Assembly: GCF_048128805.1 (NCBI RefSeq)
Contig: NC_136010.1
Location: 29,637,980-29,701,979, forward strand
Direction of reading: 5' to 3'
Length of the DNA stretch: 64,000 bases
Origin: Centroberyx gerrardi
Taxonomy: Eukaryota; Chordata; Actinopteri; Beryciformes; Berycidae
Shown: positions 20,590-33,689 of the stretch, piece by piece
How the letters are laid out: the number at the start of each line of letters is the position of its first letter
Position numbering within the stretch: the stretch's first letter is position 1
The notes under the pieces: model-generated
What the model saw: only the letters and a program-made list of their open reading frames with translations
Told to the model about the DNA's origin: nothing
Database searches by the model: none
Made by a program: the position numbers and the translations under genes

Positions 20590-22500
20590 GAAAAACCTGA
20601 CATATGTGCAAAGTATTTTACCACTCTATACAGTATAGTACAGCGTTAACATCACCTAGTACAGACTGTACCCAGAACAGTAGAAAGGGAGAAAAGAAAA
20701 AAAAAAAAAAACACTTCAAATGTCCAATCCAATACTTCTCAGCTAATGACATTTGCTGTCTCCCATGTATGTTTGTGTGCATTTTCCTCTCTAACCATTA
20801 GATGACACTATGGACCACAACTTCACACACTGAAAGAGGGTGGAGAGGAAATACTTGTTGCAGGATGGCATCTGAATGAATTTCACATTTGCCAAATATT
20901 TTGCATGACATGCAGAATTTCTGAAGAGATTCAGGATTTGATGAGGGATGACGGAGATTACAGGGGTTTTAATGGGTGTAGGGGAGTGGTACAGGTGGTG
21001 TGGGGGATGTTTAATCAACATGAAAATAACATGTTATAGCTTGTGTGATATTAACATGAACTTAACACACTTAACATGGGATATTGAGCTTTGATGTCCT
21101 ATTTGTTTTTGTATTCTTTTCCTTTTTTTTGTGTCTTTTGTATTGGCCTTATTTATTAAAAAAAACTGTAAATGGAGTGTATAATACTTATTATATTTAT
21201 TATATATACTTATTATTATGTTCTGTTCTTTTATGTACCTTTATGAGTTTTATTTATATATATGCATATATGACTATACCTGCATTTGCGTATATCAGTT
21301 AGACTTTCTCTACCTTTTTTCTTCATAAGTGGGCTGTGATCTCCACTCTGTCTAGTTAATATACTTTTATATGTTTTACACTTGTTATGTTTACAGTATT
21401 TTTCTTCTCTTTTCTGATGTCTCTACTTGTTGCAGTTTTGTGTGTTTTGTGTTTTATTGTTATTTTTGTCAAGTTAATTTAATGCAGTGTAGTCATAATG
21501 GGTGTCAAAACTCGCTGGGTAATCACATTTTACCATTAAATCATATTCAGCAAGTTTCCCATTGAAACTGTGGTCACCTCACTATGACAAACAGCCAGAT
21601 AGAACCAAACCCAGATTGACCTTACAAAATTATAAGGTTCTATCTCTGTTTGGGCCCTCTTAAAAAAATCCAATTTGTAATTGTCCTAGGATTTTGATAT
21701 TTTTCATTTTAAGTACCATGGGGGTACAGACCTTGTTGAGCTATAAAGACAGATTTCACTACATACCAGTTTTGCCAGCTGGGATGTCAAATCTTTGATG
21801 CCAAATATCTCAGAACTGCAATCTGCCCAGATAGAACCTCATAATTCCAAAGCTCGCAAAATGGTACACAGTTGGGAGTGGCAGGATAGAAGGGAGAAAG
21901 ACGGAGATGACATGCAACAAAGATCACAAGTCCTAATTGAATCCATAACATCATGAATAGGCCAATTAGGAACACACCTTGGCCCATTGAGCAACCAGCA
22001 CACCCCATCATTTATCTGTCTATGTACATACAGTATTCAATCTTGCTTTCACAACCCCCTCCTTGCTGGTCTAAACAGAAGACCTTGTCATTTGGTGTAC
22101 AAATCTCAACCCTCCCATCTTCTGCTTGACTTTTCTGCAACCAAGCAGGAAATTGGGGGAAGGTCACTGCACAGTGTAGATAAGCAAACAGCAACTCAAC
22201 TGGCACAAATAGTCACAAACAGAAATTCACCTTCATACAGAATTCACAAATGTTATTCCTATGATTTTATGTTATACCTGATTCTGAATTCTGAACTGAT
22301 TCCCTCCATATCAAAGGCTCTGTGTCCCAAAACTTCTTTCAACTATATTTGGACAAATTTGATGTCCTTGTTATTGCCCATGGACACACATCTAGACAAA
22401 TTGAGTTGGTTATTTAACACAGTACATCAAGCCTGTATTTAAGAATTCAGGAGTTCTCTTTGATTTGTGCATGATTGTATTAAACTACATTGACTTCAAC
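20590..22500. other. no gene recognised
   Basis: AT-rich non-coding sequence. Short open frames here show no family resemblance and no splice context. A short A-run (~20695) is present. Confidence 0.35.
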
Positions 22501-22507
22501 AACTCCA

Positions 22508-22683
22508 CCTGTTAACACCAAAGTGCTGTGGTAGCACAGTGCTGTTGTAACTAGGAGAATCACTGAACAAAATATTCTGTATTCTGAAAATCACAGAGCT
22601 ACTTCCTGGTAGTGAATGTCTGCAGGCTGCAGCAAAGACCCTCTCCATATTTGTGGCTTCTACCACACTGCCCGATGTACAAG
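22508..22683 (+). repeat. dispersed repeat, copy 2 (partner at 13175-13376)
   Basis: Same order of blocks as the copy in lactbl1 intron 3 but ~25 bases shorter, lacking the middle 'attcatgcattgacttaccc' segment. Confidence 0.7.
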
Positions 22684-22744
22684 CACACACTCCAGGGCCC
22701 TTAGAGCTCTGCACCATACCATAATACCCTAAGCACTGTGCATG

Positions 22745-23870
22745 CAACGAATGCGACGATGTTTATGGGAAATGTGGTCTTGTTGTTTAGATTGCGCTGA
22801 CTGGGCCGTTATATTGAATTCAACTGCGGACATTAAGAAGGCAGCTCTGGCCGTATCAGGATATATTTGGTTTTGTGAGGACTTAATTATTCCTGAAAAG
22901 ACAGTTAAACTTTATCTAAATAACAAACCTAGGGTCACCCCTGAACTGAAGGATTTGCTTAACCAAAAAAAGCATCATACTATAAAGCAAGGGATCTCTG
23001 TCTGTATGTGTGTCCTTCGCATATCTCGAGAACCATTCGTCCGATCTACTTCACACTTGGCGGGTGTATTGCTGGGGACCCAAGGATGTGCAGTGTCGGA
23101 TTGGACACGCGACACATTCAATATTAATAAACTTTGAATAAACAAGCGAACAGCGCTCTGTGCAGCAGCGGGGCTCAAAGCAAGCGACTGGAAGCGCAGT
23201 GTCGAGTGTGAAGTTGTTTGGATGAGCGGTTCTCGAGAAAGCTGCAAGCAGCAATACTGGAGGCCAAGCTAGTGCAGTAGCACTAGCTTATTTAAATCAG
23301 AGGCAAGTAAGGAAGAAAAGAAAGCTGTACAGATTAGAATCAAAAGGAAAATAATGGAATGTCAAGTTACTTATGATAAAAGGCAGTAGTTTGAATGAAG
23401 CTATGATACCAAGAAAGCCTGGCAGGGTCTACAGATTATCACAGGTTGTAAACCCAAGAGTCATACAATGCATGTTACCAATGATCTGGACTTTAACTAA
23501 CCCTTTTTTCAAATGAATTGAATCGTTTCTATTGTAAATTTGATGTTACTGATTATTCCTTATAACAGGCCAAGGTAGTTGATAAATTCATGAACATAAC
23601 AGAATGTGATATTAAGATTACTCTGGAATAGGTTAGGAACCAGTTTTTGTGTGTCAAATTCCAGGGTCCTGATGGTATTAGTTGTAAGGTCTTACGGTTA
23701 TGTACTGATTCACTCACACTCCTTTTCCAAAGATTATTTCAGTGCTCTGTGGACAAGAGCACAATCCTTGACCTGTGGAAACGGTCTCTGATTGTGTTTG
23801 TGCCCAAAGACAACACACCAAAAGTAATGAAGCTAACCCTAACCTTACCTTAATTTTAAGAAATACTAGC
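22745..23870 (+). pseudogene. jockey/Rex1-like LINE remnant interrupted by a foldback repeat
   Basis: The first part reads DIKKAALAVSGYIWFCEDLI and NKPRVTPELKDLLNQKK, the linker before the reverse transcriptase. After the insertion at ~22985-23270 the LINE resumes with EASKEEKKAVQIRIKRKI (shifted frame) and KAWQGLQIITGCKPKS. From ~23645 it reads GPDGISCKVLRLC...LWKRSLIVFVPKDNT, the start of the RT fingers. There are many stops and shifts, and no palm motif was found. Confidence 0.75.
22985..23270. mobile_element. foldback repeat inserted in LINE remnant
   Basis: Imperfect inverted repeats of ~40 bases (tctcgagaaccattcgtcc near 23027 and, inverted, tctcgagaaccgctcatcc near 23218). They enclose ~130 bases shared with the hAT MITE interior at 7978-8130. 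Confidence 0.65.
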
Positions 23871-23879
23871 ACAATACCA

Positions 23880-25640
23880 ACACATTACCACTGGTGTGAG
23901 ATACAGGCTACTAATATTCTTGACCATGGTCTCACTTGTCTACAGTAATTACACCAAGGTATCAAAATTATTTTGACAATGATATATTAATGTTTAAAAA
24001 TGCTTCATGTAGTACCTTTAAGCAATGCAGAAATTGTTATATTATCTTGCCTTATCTTGCCCTAACTTCTGTAAAGCTCTGTACTCATATCTCTGTTGAC
24101 AAGCCATGATATTTGCAGGATTCTGCTGCTAGGTTACTGATGAAGACTAAACTCATGTCATTACATCACATTACTCGTATATCCTATTTTCACCTGTCTG
24201 ATAGTTCCCCTTCAATGTGCTGCTTGACAGCTGCCTCACTATAGTGCACAGTGGTCCCCTTGGCATTTATTAAAATGATTTTACCCTGAATTAGCACAGA
24301 CAACTCTTGACCACCCTGAAACTGTCATATTTCAAATGCAATTTAGTGCTTTATTTACATGCTGAGTGGCAAAGGTGTTGATGCAACAAATGCAAAAAAA
24401 AGTTACAATTATTAGCTGTGTAATTGTGTAATTGATGCTGACTGAACACTGACGACATTCTACAATAATGTTAGGGGAAGTTAGGCTTCCCCAAACATTA
24501 AATTACTCATTGATTATTTTAATATTTGCTCATCCCTTGGGGTGTGAAAATATAACTATGCTGTTTAACTCTGGAAACTGTTTCCTGGAGCAGGCTCATG
24601 TCATCCCATAGCAAGGTCCATTTTTACAATTTTAGCAGAGGCCTTGAGGAGCATCTTACTTCAGAACTCATCATTATCAAGTATACTTTCTACTGAAACA
24701 ATGGGCTGGGGATAGTGTAAAGTTTACTTGTCTCTTTGATGTAGTAATTTGTGATGGAAAAAAAAGCAAAACTAATTTCCTTATGGTCACATTGTGTTAC
24801 TTCAAACGAGACTTGCTGCACAGTGTATTATGTAAAATATGAATTCTCCAGGTCACCATGATGAACATTTACTATTACACAGCATCTGATGTAACTATGC
24901 TTTGTGCTATTTGGGCAAGCACCCACAGTATGTCTTTCTTGGCAATTACAGGAAAATGGGGCGTGGGTGAGAGCAGGTTTGTCAGTGGGGTCATCAAGTG
25001 GGTTCCTCCCATCACAAATCCACAACATCCAACTTCACCAGGACTGTAAAATGCTGGTGTATGTCTACTTGCATTTCCCAATCCCTAGCTTCCACTAACT
25101 GCACCAACTTGTGCCTACTCAGTAATAAAATTGAATCATTCCTGACTTGCATACAAAGACAGAATTAACAAGAATTATTTTTGTTTGTTTACTCAACTGC
25201 TGCTGCCAGGGACTTCAAGACTTGGTTCTGCCGTCAACTATATGTATATATATGTATACAGAGACATGCTGGGTCTTCACCTAGCCACTGGTTGAGGTTT
25301 TGGAGCGATGGCAGCATAGGCTGCTCCAATAATGAATTAAATTCTAGATGCCTCCATATTCCAAACTATGCTTCCCCATTTCATCCACTGTTGCTGCTTA
25401 ACGTGAGAAACTGTTTTAGCACAACTTGCTGTATCCTGGTGATTTATTTGCTCTGTTGCTATGTTCTTCTTTTCCAGTGGTGTTGTTTTGGCCCATACAG
25501 CTTTGCTTGCACCATGACTAAGGCCTCCACAACCCTGTTGCACTTGTCTTACAATATCGTGGCTGATTGTGCTGATTGTTCTGAACTGCTTCTTTAGGGG
25601 TTTATTTCCAGCTAGTTGCTAGAGTACTGCTAATATAATA
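23880..25640. other. no gene recognised
   Basis: Non-coding on inspection. No splice-bounded exon or complete repeat could be supported. Confidence 0.35.
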
Positions 25641-26050
25641 TCCTTATCTATATAGCACTTTTCAAAACATAAAATCAGCAGCAAAAGCTATCTAGGTAAT
25701 CTAGGTAGCAATAGGTAAGAAATCTAAAAGCAAGGCAAGAAACAGATCATAAGACAGAGGTAAAAATAAAATAAATTTTATAAAAGATTATTACATTTTT
25801 TTTTTAAAAATCTGTAAAAAAGTGTTTTAAGAGGTGATTTAAAAGATGATATTGATTTAACCAGCCTGAGCTACTCGGACAGGTCGATCCAAAATCTAAG
25901 GGCCCTGATGGCAAACAGCCCTGATGCCAAAGAGCCAGTCGCCTTGTTTTTGATCTATAGTTTGGAACAGCCAATAGGAACTCCTTATTTTTAATCTAGA
26001 CTTTGGAACAGCCAACAGGGTTAGCTGCCTGAGGACCTAAGGCTGGAATC
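25640..26050 (-). repeat. L2-like LINE 3' region remnant
   Basis: Starts with 'tatatagcacttttcaaaac', the inverted form of the usual LINE 3' end. The phrases 'ccaaaatctaagggccctgatggcaaa' and 'ggaacagccaacaggg' (key words at ~25890-26015) parallel the L2 3' sequence near 34870-34950. Confidence 0.45.
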
Positions 26051-26596
26051 CTGCTCATATGTGGCTATAAATGGGTATTCAGACAAATTAAATACATATA
26101 ATTTTCCAAAATAATAATAACAGTAACAACAGTATTCATTCCCAAAAAGAAATTTAAAAATTTATATAAAAATTCCCAAAGATAGCTCAAAAAAGGAAAA
26201 CATTTCTACAAATGTACAACCTTATTGTGCAGGTGTAGTGGTAATAATTTACCTGATGTTTGTATTGCAACTAGAGAGAACCAGACTGTGCATTCCAGTT
26301 TCACCTGGTTCTTAAACTACTCTAGGGCCAAATAATCATCACATGAAAAACAAAATAACAACGGGAGATTATCCATCCATAGCCACAGAGTTCCTTAGAC
26401 AGCTGACATAAAGCTTTACCCTGCTGTTCTGTATCTCCAAATGACTTGTTTTGGCCTGGAGGTAACATGTATTTCATTTAATGTTGAAATCCCAGGATGG
26501 CTTTGTTGTGCCACTGCAGACATGAAAGGGTCAGGGGAGCTGATCATAATAGGAGTCTGCAGTGTTTGCCTCTGGGAAAATATGGCAAGTACAAAA

Positions 26597-26676
26597 TATG
26601 GACAAGCACCATGATGTAACCAGAGATGCATACCCCCTTGTATGCATCTGTGCTTACATCACGGTGCTTGTCCATA
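26597..26676. repeat. short hairpin, 36-bp inverted arms
   Basis: Arms 26597-26632 and 26641-26676 pair at 33 of 36 positions around an 8-base loop (tatggacaagcacc against ggtgcttgtccata). Confidence 0.85.
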
Positions 26677-26981
26677 GAATAAAGGGCCTGTTTGTGTGTG
26701 ATTATGTGCTAATATGAGCTGACTATGACTTGGTTTTAGAGCATTTTGCCACATATACAGTAGTCTAGATAATTCAGCAAAAGCTATGAGAGGCTGTGTT
26801 TTAGTTCATTTAGACCAGCTAAGAGGCGTTGATAGGCACAAAGTGAAGTAGCTCTAAAATCACTGTAAAGCACTGCACCTGAGTGGTTTATTGCTTTTAT
26901 AAAACAGTGGCAACACACCAGTCTATTAAAAACGAAAGACTGCAAATGTTCAATAAATCTTCTATTTTTAATCAATAATAA

Positions 26982-27193
26982 TTAAAGGTGTATTAAGTAA
27001 GATTTTTTCTGTCCTTTAGCACAAAATGACAATAACACAGGCTGTGGGGGGCTGATAGGGTGCTGAGATTTCTGGCTTTCAAAACTCACTTTCTGGCCTC
27101 TGTTCTGGAAACAGACCTGTCGATGTTGTTGCAATTCCCACTGGTCTCCTGTAGAGGTTGATAAAGGTTATAGATTAATTAATGCCCCTTTAA
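26982..27193. mobile_element. TTAA-flanked MITE
   Basis: 212 bp starting TTAAAGGTGTATTAAG and ending with the inverted TTAAAGGGGCATTAAT (13 of 16 positions match). TTAA at both ends fits a 4-bp target duplication. Confidence 0.55.
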
Positions 27194-27899
27194 ATTATAT
27201 AATAGATAAATAATAGATAAATGTTAGAGATGAATGTTATGTTTTTGAATTGAACCCTTCATATAGCAGTACTGAAGATATGTGATATATTACGGTAGTA
27301 GTGTAGTAGTGGTAGTGTTGACATATGTGGAGTTATGGGTACATGTGAAGTTATGTGTAGGCTACATATGTGTGGATGTGGGTGGATGTATACATGAAGA
27401 TGTTATATCTCTTTTATCTCCCCCTTTTGTCTACCACGATCCATATCTTGGTAATTTGACCATATATTATCATATATTATCTCGAGGTTTCACCCTTCAA
27501 ATGATGACGATATTGAGAATGAGTTATAGTTTGTGTTTGTGTCCTCATGCAGACATGTGGTTGTGTTTATAGGAAACCAGAAATGTTGAATTTCTGTTGA
27601 CAGTTGTGATAGATGGAGCAAGCTCTGTAAGTATAACTATAACACTAAATGTGTATGGGAATAGTTGTGTAGGGGAGTATGTACATATATCCATGTATGG
27701 ATGTATGGTCCTTATGTGACTAGGCATTATATATACAGCATGTGTACATATTTACTTTAAGTTTTTCATTGGATAACATTATCTTATTTTGTGTATGTTT
27801 TATTTAGCTTTTCCTCTTTTTCTTTTCTTTAAATAAACAAGTTGTCCCTGACAAATGATGCAGGATCCCCTTGGGCCCACTACTAATAAGTAAACCAAT

Positions 27900-28185
27900 G
27901 TAATAGCGCCACCCTAAGGCCAATCAGTGTCATTTTGAAAATGTCAGAATGGAGCAATGGCACACATCATTCCCTGAAGTTTCGTCAAAATCCAATCAGG
28001 GTTGTTGCAGGTATTACGCATGACGCACAGACAATTAAACAAACGCTTTAGCGTCCCATAAGGCCAACCAGTATAACTTTGTAAATGCCAGAACAGAGTA
28101 ATAACACACATCATTCCCTGGAGTTTCGTTGAAATAAAATCAGTGGTGTCTGAGATATTGTGCGTGATGGACGGACGAACAGACG
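27900..28185. repeat. two diverged tandem copies of a ~140-bp repeat
   Basis: 'aaggccaatcagtgtcat...catcattccctgaagtttcgt' (27917-27985) is followed by 'aaggccaaccagtataac...catcattccctggagtttcgt' (28060-28128). Both end in bases resembling 'gcatgacgcacagac'. A dispersed fish repeat of unknown class. Confidence 0.6.
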
Positions 28186-28229
28186 CATGGATAGATGGAC
28201 CGGGGCCAATCCATAGTCCCTTCCGCAAT

Positions 28230-28560
28230 TTCATTGTGGGGGACAACAATGGCTATGGGACTAGCAGTGGATTTCATTTGAGGAAGAGTCTCCTCCAGAA
28301 ATGATAGCGAGATAGGAGCAAAGTGGGCCAATTTAGCAGAGATTTCAGGATAAGTAGATAGATCCTTAGAGGAGGTGAGATATGCAGCCTTAACGTTTTG
28401 GGTGAAAATTTGCAGCAATTTCTGACCCTTAACTGAAGATGGAACTAAAGAAAAACTAGGAGAGGAGTTGATGACACGGTTATGATGAGTCTTGGAAATG
28501 AGATCAGAGAAGAATGACGCTCTTGCTTCCTTAACTGCTTTCTGGTCATTTAACATTCAA
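28230..28560 (-). pseudogene. L2-like LINE fragment (pre-RT linker)
   Basis: The minus strand reads DQKAVKEARASFFSDLISKT, then KLLQIFTQNVKAAYL, ISLSFLEETLPQMKSTASPI. This is the linker between endonuclease and reverse transcriptase, parallel to EARASYFANLISSSKRN in the L2 copy near 62.95 kb. Open for ~110 codons but truncated on both sides. Confidence 0.7.
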
Positions 28561-28677
28561 TCTTTCATAATTTTTTTAATAATTTCATTATGGACTTGTA
28601 GTTTGTTAGACATCCATTTCCTCTCGGCCAGTCATATTGCTTGGTCAGAACTAACTGTGCCCTCTGGCGGCCATATT

Positions 28678-28850
28678 TTCTAGCCTAGTTGTTATATATA
28701 TAGATATATGTGTATACATATATCTATATATATAGCCATTATTTACACACAGGCAATTTTCCAATGGACCTCCATGATGGCACCAGCTGTGGTTGCTGGG
28801 AGATTAGTGACGCAACTGCCAAGTCTCTATTTTCTTATAAACATTCCAGA
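28678..28850 (+). repeat. dispersed repeat, copy 2 (partner at 1475-1610)
   Basis: Same blocks as at 1475-1610, with a (TA)-rich insertion at 28692-28733. Confidence 0.5.
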
Positions 28851-29154
28851 GAGTAGAGCCTCATCAGTGAAACTAGCTACAGAAAGGCATCAGCTTTACT
28901 GTTCAATTTATGACCCACAAGTCAAGACAGATTAGGCCTGATTGGATCGCCGATGCCACGTCTGAACTACAGTCTGCTGCACTCGCATCGCCGTCTCCCT
29001 GGGCAAAGGTTTCCATGGGAACAAGCCCTGGGCTCCTCTAATCTGTTGTTTTGCAGCCCTCACTCATCTGGATGCAGGCTGGATTCCTTTTTGTCAGTCC
29101 CATATTCTTCTGCTCTATTTCCTCACTCTGTAGACCCTCTCTCTGTCTCTCTCC

Positions 29155-29158
29155 TTCC

Positions 29159-29194
<36 letters not shown>

Positions 29195-29195
29195 T
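29155..29195. repeat. (CT)n microsatellite in pyrimidine-rich tract
   Basis: Nearly pure CT repeat inside a longer pyrimidine-rich stretch (29110-29245). Confidence 0.9.
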
Positions 29196-29269
29196 GCCAG
29201 CGTTGGCTCCTCCCTCTCTTTCCCCCTCCCTCCTCTCTCTGATCCACTCCAGCTTAACAGTATACAACT

Positions 29270-29430
29270 AGAAAATGTGCTCAGTAGAGCACAGACCTCC
29301 GCCATGTCTGACAACACCCCGCAAGGAAGTTATGCTCCTCCTGGTGATATGCCACGCCCCGTTTTGGCCAATCGACATGAAAAATTAATCCAGTTCTTCC
29401 TTGGCCCATAACCTTCATAACAAGTTTTGT
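29270..29430. repeat. dispersed repeat fragment
   Basis: Contains 'gtgctcagtagagcacagac' and 'ccagttcttccttggccca', word patterns that I associate with a common fish interspersed repeat. The open frame across it is not supported as a gene. Confidence 0.4.
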
Positions 29431-30097
29431 GCAAGGTAATTGCCTAAATGACTATAATACACATTTTAATCATACAGACATAATCATTTGTACGAGTGTA
29501 CCTAATTTTGAAATTAATTCAAAACTTTCTCACTCTGGCACTATTGATCATGAAGGAAACATTGATTGCAATGATCACTGATCAGTGATGGTGTATAGTT
29601 GTGTATAGTATAGTGTGCTGTCTGAAGAGGCAATTACTTAAATATGTTGACATTTGACCTTAACATGTCAATGTTGAGTGGGGCACCTATGAATGTAGTA
29701 ACCTTGGCTAATTAGAGACTTAAAATGAATTACTTAAATTTGCAATTCATCTGCTACAGATTTTTTTTTTTTAAATGTGCCTGTTAAAATACTTTGTTGG
29801 AAGGCTATTACTATTCGAAACACCAAGGTTTCAAATTTTTGTTTGGTAGTGTCTGTGCTTGATATAAATGACTGATTTAGATACAGCCAGCCAGTGATGT
29901 AAAGGTAAATAAAAATGAGTGTAAACTATAACCTCCAGTTGGTGGTCATCATAAGGTAAACAAGCACCAATATAAATAAAAATCTGTTATATTTTCACAA
30001 ATAAGCGTTAATTTATGACTTCTTGCCCTTTAAAAGGCCTTATCCTCATATATAAGTTTGATACTACGAACTATGATGTATACAATTCATTTAAGTC

Positions 30098-30579
30098 CAG
30101 GGGTGGGTAGTAATGCGTTATAAGTAACGCACATGAGTAAAAAAGTAGTTTTTTTTAAGGAACGAGTACTTTTAGTTCATTTTTTTAAACTGTACTTCTA
30201 CTCTTTACTCAAGTATATTTTTGAGCCAGTAATCTACTTTTTACTTAACTACATTTGCCATTTATACCTTCATTACAACTAGTCTGCTCTAAATGCAGGG
30301 ATTGAGTGTAGGGGGGGAGGAGTGAGGAGCATCTCTACTGCAGATGCCAAGCTGCCAGGAAGAAAAATGAGCACCACCTGTCTTTTGACCACAATGCGAT
30401 GATGACGGAGCAAAACCCAGAACAAGAGGCAACTTGTACTTTGAGTAATTTATTAACCAGGTACTTTTTTACTTTTACTTGAGTAGGTTTCTCAAATGGT
30501 AATTTTCACTTTTACTTGAGTCATTTTTTATGGGAGTAATTGTACTTTTACTAGATTTTCAGTACTCTACCCACCACTG
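30098..30579. mobile_element. hAT-like MITE with 8-bp TSD
   Basis: 482 bp with terminal inverted repeats CAGGGGTGGGTAG / CAGTGGTGGGTAG and the 8-bp duplication TTTAAGTC (30090-30097, 30580-30587). Subterminal 'agtacttttactt' motifs recur on both sides. Confidence 0.92.
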
Positions 30580-31397
30580 TTTAAGTCATATAGATTCATG
30601 TCATTGTAAAAGGTTGGTAAACTCTATTTCTGAGCAAAATAATGGGAGGAGGGAAACCACTTGTAATGCAGAAAGAAACAAAATGTATTCAAGCTCAACA
30701 CTGAAAAAAAAAACTTGGCAACGCATTTCAAGTCAGTACTCTTCCTCAGGCAGCAATAAAACTCTAAAACTCCATTATTCCAAATAACAAAGTGAGTAAA
30801 ACTGAGTTTAGGTGGGTTTACCACCACTACATCCCTGGTTATGGCAAAAACTGCCAGAAAAAAAAAAAAAAACTCTTGCACATAACTTGCCAATTGTATG
30901 AGGCTGCCATTCAATGCATGATATTTATACTATTATGTCTGGTCTACTGTCCTAAGCTGACCCACTGTGAGGTCAGCCTGCTGTCCTTGTTATTGTGTAT
31001 GTCAGAAGGTACTGTGTTATTTTCTGCACCAATGTCACAAAGTCAAATTCAGTGATAAATTAAATTCAATTACTTTATTTTCCATGAGGAACTTCGTTTG
31101 TGCAGACAAGACAAACCACAAAACAATCATGACTTAGTCATCAACATAATAGGTAGTCCTTGTAAAATACTAAAAGAAACTAAATAAAATACACAATAGC
31201 CTACTACTAAGAATAAAATGCACACTACTACTACAGTCCTAGGGGCAGTAGTGGTGCTAAATTCTTAGCATGGATGGAAAAAAACAAGACAATGACAAGC
31301 CTCAAATCATACTGTTGGTTCTTTAACAAATGTGCTTAAGGACCCCCCTGACAGACACAAACGCACACAGACACACGCACACACTGCCCAAAAGTGC

Positions 31398-31995
31398 AAC
31401 CCGGTCTCACGGCAGTTCGTGAAATAGTCACGAAATTTAATCTATTGATTTGTGTACATGGACACAAACTAATGTATTTCAATTGGAAATATCTTTCGTG
31501 CCTGCAACAAAAATTTTTTTTTCTGTCAGTCGGGACTCAGGAAGTAGTATGACATTGAAACAGAACGGTGGCCAGTAAGGGTGTTATACATTTGCCTTCG
31601 ATGCCGATGACCGGGGTTCGATTCCCAGTGTGTTCAAAGTACATTTCAACCGTAAGCCATATTAAAATTTTTAACGAACGTTTTTCTTATTTAACCATGA
31701 CCAAACCATTTCTCTAACCTTAACCAAGTTGTTTTAGTTGCCTAACCATAACTGTAACACAAGTTGTTTTATTTGCCTAAACTTACGTTTTCAAATTCGT
31801 GGTGGAGGAAACATAATTCAGGTCGTGGTGGAGGCACGTTTTTTAGGTTGTGTTCATTTCACGAAAAAAAAGGTCGTTTTTTACACACAAAAAAAAGGCA
31901 AAATCGTGTCCATGTACACGAATCTATAGATTACATTTTCGGAATTTCTGATTAAATTTTCGTGACTATTTCACGAATTGCCGTGAGACCGGGTT
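31398..31995. mobile_element. long-TIR MITE carrying a tRNA-like segment
   Basis: 598 bp. The ends are inverted copies (AACCCGGTCTCACGGCA then TTCGTGAAATAGTCACGAAA), and inverted similarity continues inward (tgtacatggacac at ~31452 against gtgtccatgtaca at ~31908). The interior holds a B-box-like GGTTCGATTCC at 31615-31625, so it may have captured a SINE. No clear target duplication. Confidence 0.8.
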
Positions 31996-32105
31996 ACAAT
32001 TTAAGATATACTGTATGTGCAATAAGCCTATTTATGGTGTAAACTGTAAAGGTTATCACACTTGACTTCAGGCTTTCAGCTGTTCCAAACTGTGATATAC
32101 ATTGT

Positions 32106-32600
32106 TTAATGATCTGCACTAGGCAAGGTTTTTCTGTAAAAATCCGGCCGTCTCATCAGCCTAAATCAATAATATAAGAGCATCCCATTCCCACTAACCC
32201 CCATATTTACTAAAGGTTTGCAGAGGTGCAAAAAGGGACAAATCTGATATACCAATGCACAAAGGTTTTGCACATGTAAACTGTGATGGACAGTAGGGTG
32301 CAAACGGTTTCCGCTTTTGACCTAATTAATATGTACTTTTAAGTGTGTCAGCTGTGAGGTGCAAAACAGGGGGAGTAGATTATTCAAATTATCAAAATGA
32401 CTCCTTTTATCAGATTTACTAAAGCAAAAACTGCTGATTTCAACCCAGATTGCACATGGTATTTAACATCTAGTGAAAGCATGTCTAATTTATATACAGC
32501 ATATAAGTATATATATTAGGCCTGGGAAATGATTAAAAAAAATTAACTAATTAATCGCACAATTTTCTGTGATTAATCGCGATTAATCGTTGTTTTTTTA
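32106..32600. repeat. cluster of MITE fragments
   Basis: Three recognisable starts: a TTAA-family start (aggcaaggtttttctgtaaaaat, key word 'ggcaaggttttt' at ~32132); a Harbinger-like end (cccccatatttactaaa at ~32202) resembling the terminus at 14445; and a hAT-like end 'taggcctgggaaatgatt' at 32518 followed by 'gattaatcgcgattaatcg'. None is complete. Confidence 0.5.
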
Positions 32601-33119
32601 AGACTGAAGCTTGTAATAATTAAATGTAGAATGATCAAATTAATCACTAAATCACCAAATTAATATAGAATCAGCATAAAGGAAGTATGTTTGAAATCAA
32701 ATACTATTGTTTAATGGCATCTTTGTAATTTTATAACACACTCTCCCCTGTGAACTGCTGATCAGTCATTTCCATCAAAACCATCAAAATTCAGCTTGAA
32801 AGCCATATTTCTATATATGCACTAATTGAAATAATAACAAAAGCTACAAGTGCCAGCTTAAACTTTCTGCCTAAAACTCCATCCTGTCCTCCTTCATCAT
32901 TAGCCAAGATGGCTTGGCTGGTCAGCTACTAAGGGATGTAAACAAAACGGTGCAAAAAAAACCAAACTCACATTCACAGATCCTGTAGAGGCGCACGGTG
33001 CCCTCTAGAGGCCTATTAACAAACTGTGGATGGCAGACCGACTACTTGCCTGACCTGAAAATGCCTCTTCATGCTGCTGTGGGAAAACAAGCACACATCC
33101 TGTACAGGTCCACTAACGT

Positions 33120-33300
33120 TATCAAATCAAGTCAAATCAAGTCAAGTTTATTTACAGAGCACATTTAAAACAACCAGGGTTGACCAAAGTGCTGTACAAG
33201 CATTGAAGTAAGAGAATAAATAATAAGCGACAGAGGCAATTCAATGTAGTAAAAAATACAAAACTAGGATGCTGTCGGGGGCCGACAGCAAGCGATCCTC
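33120..33300 (-). repeat. LINE 3' tail (inverted)
   Basis: 'aatcaagtcaagtttattta' is the inverted form of the (ACTTGATT)n-tailed 3' end of fish L2-like LINEs. It may belong to the L2 copy whose pol lies at 34964-35635, separated by inserted repeats. Confidence 0.5.
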
Positions 33301-33689
33301 GAAGGCCCCATTAAGTCAAATGTAATAAAAAGCCATTCAATAATCACACAATGAGACTCCAGGGTTAATCTTCCCAATTATATTGGTTGTATGTCCCAAC
33401 TATTTTTATTTTGCCAAATAATAAAAATGTTCCTTCTTGGGCTAATCTAAAGTTAATTATATTATTATTACTTCTAAACACTCCAAAATGTATGGATATA
33501 ATCCTCTAGGGATTGTCTCCCCAATAATAAAGGGTATCTACCTTAACTATTTTTTTAACACCTTAATAATAAATGTATCTATAGTAATTAAATAGCCTAT
33601 AGCCGCTAGTGGTGATGGCTGGGTTCATGCCAGTACAGCAGCCAGAGCTGAAACGTGGAAGTTTGCATTAAGATTACTGTCAGTTTTGT

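Noticed and set aside
29038..29317. Open frames on both strands rich in Ser-Leu or Arg-Glu
   Set aside because: Produced by the CT/GA simple repeat at 29155-29195.
31560..31640. True tRNA gene suggested by a B box
   Set aside because: No A box at normal spacing and no cloverleaf could be drawn; it lies inside a MITE.
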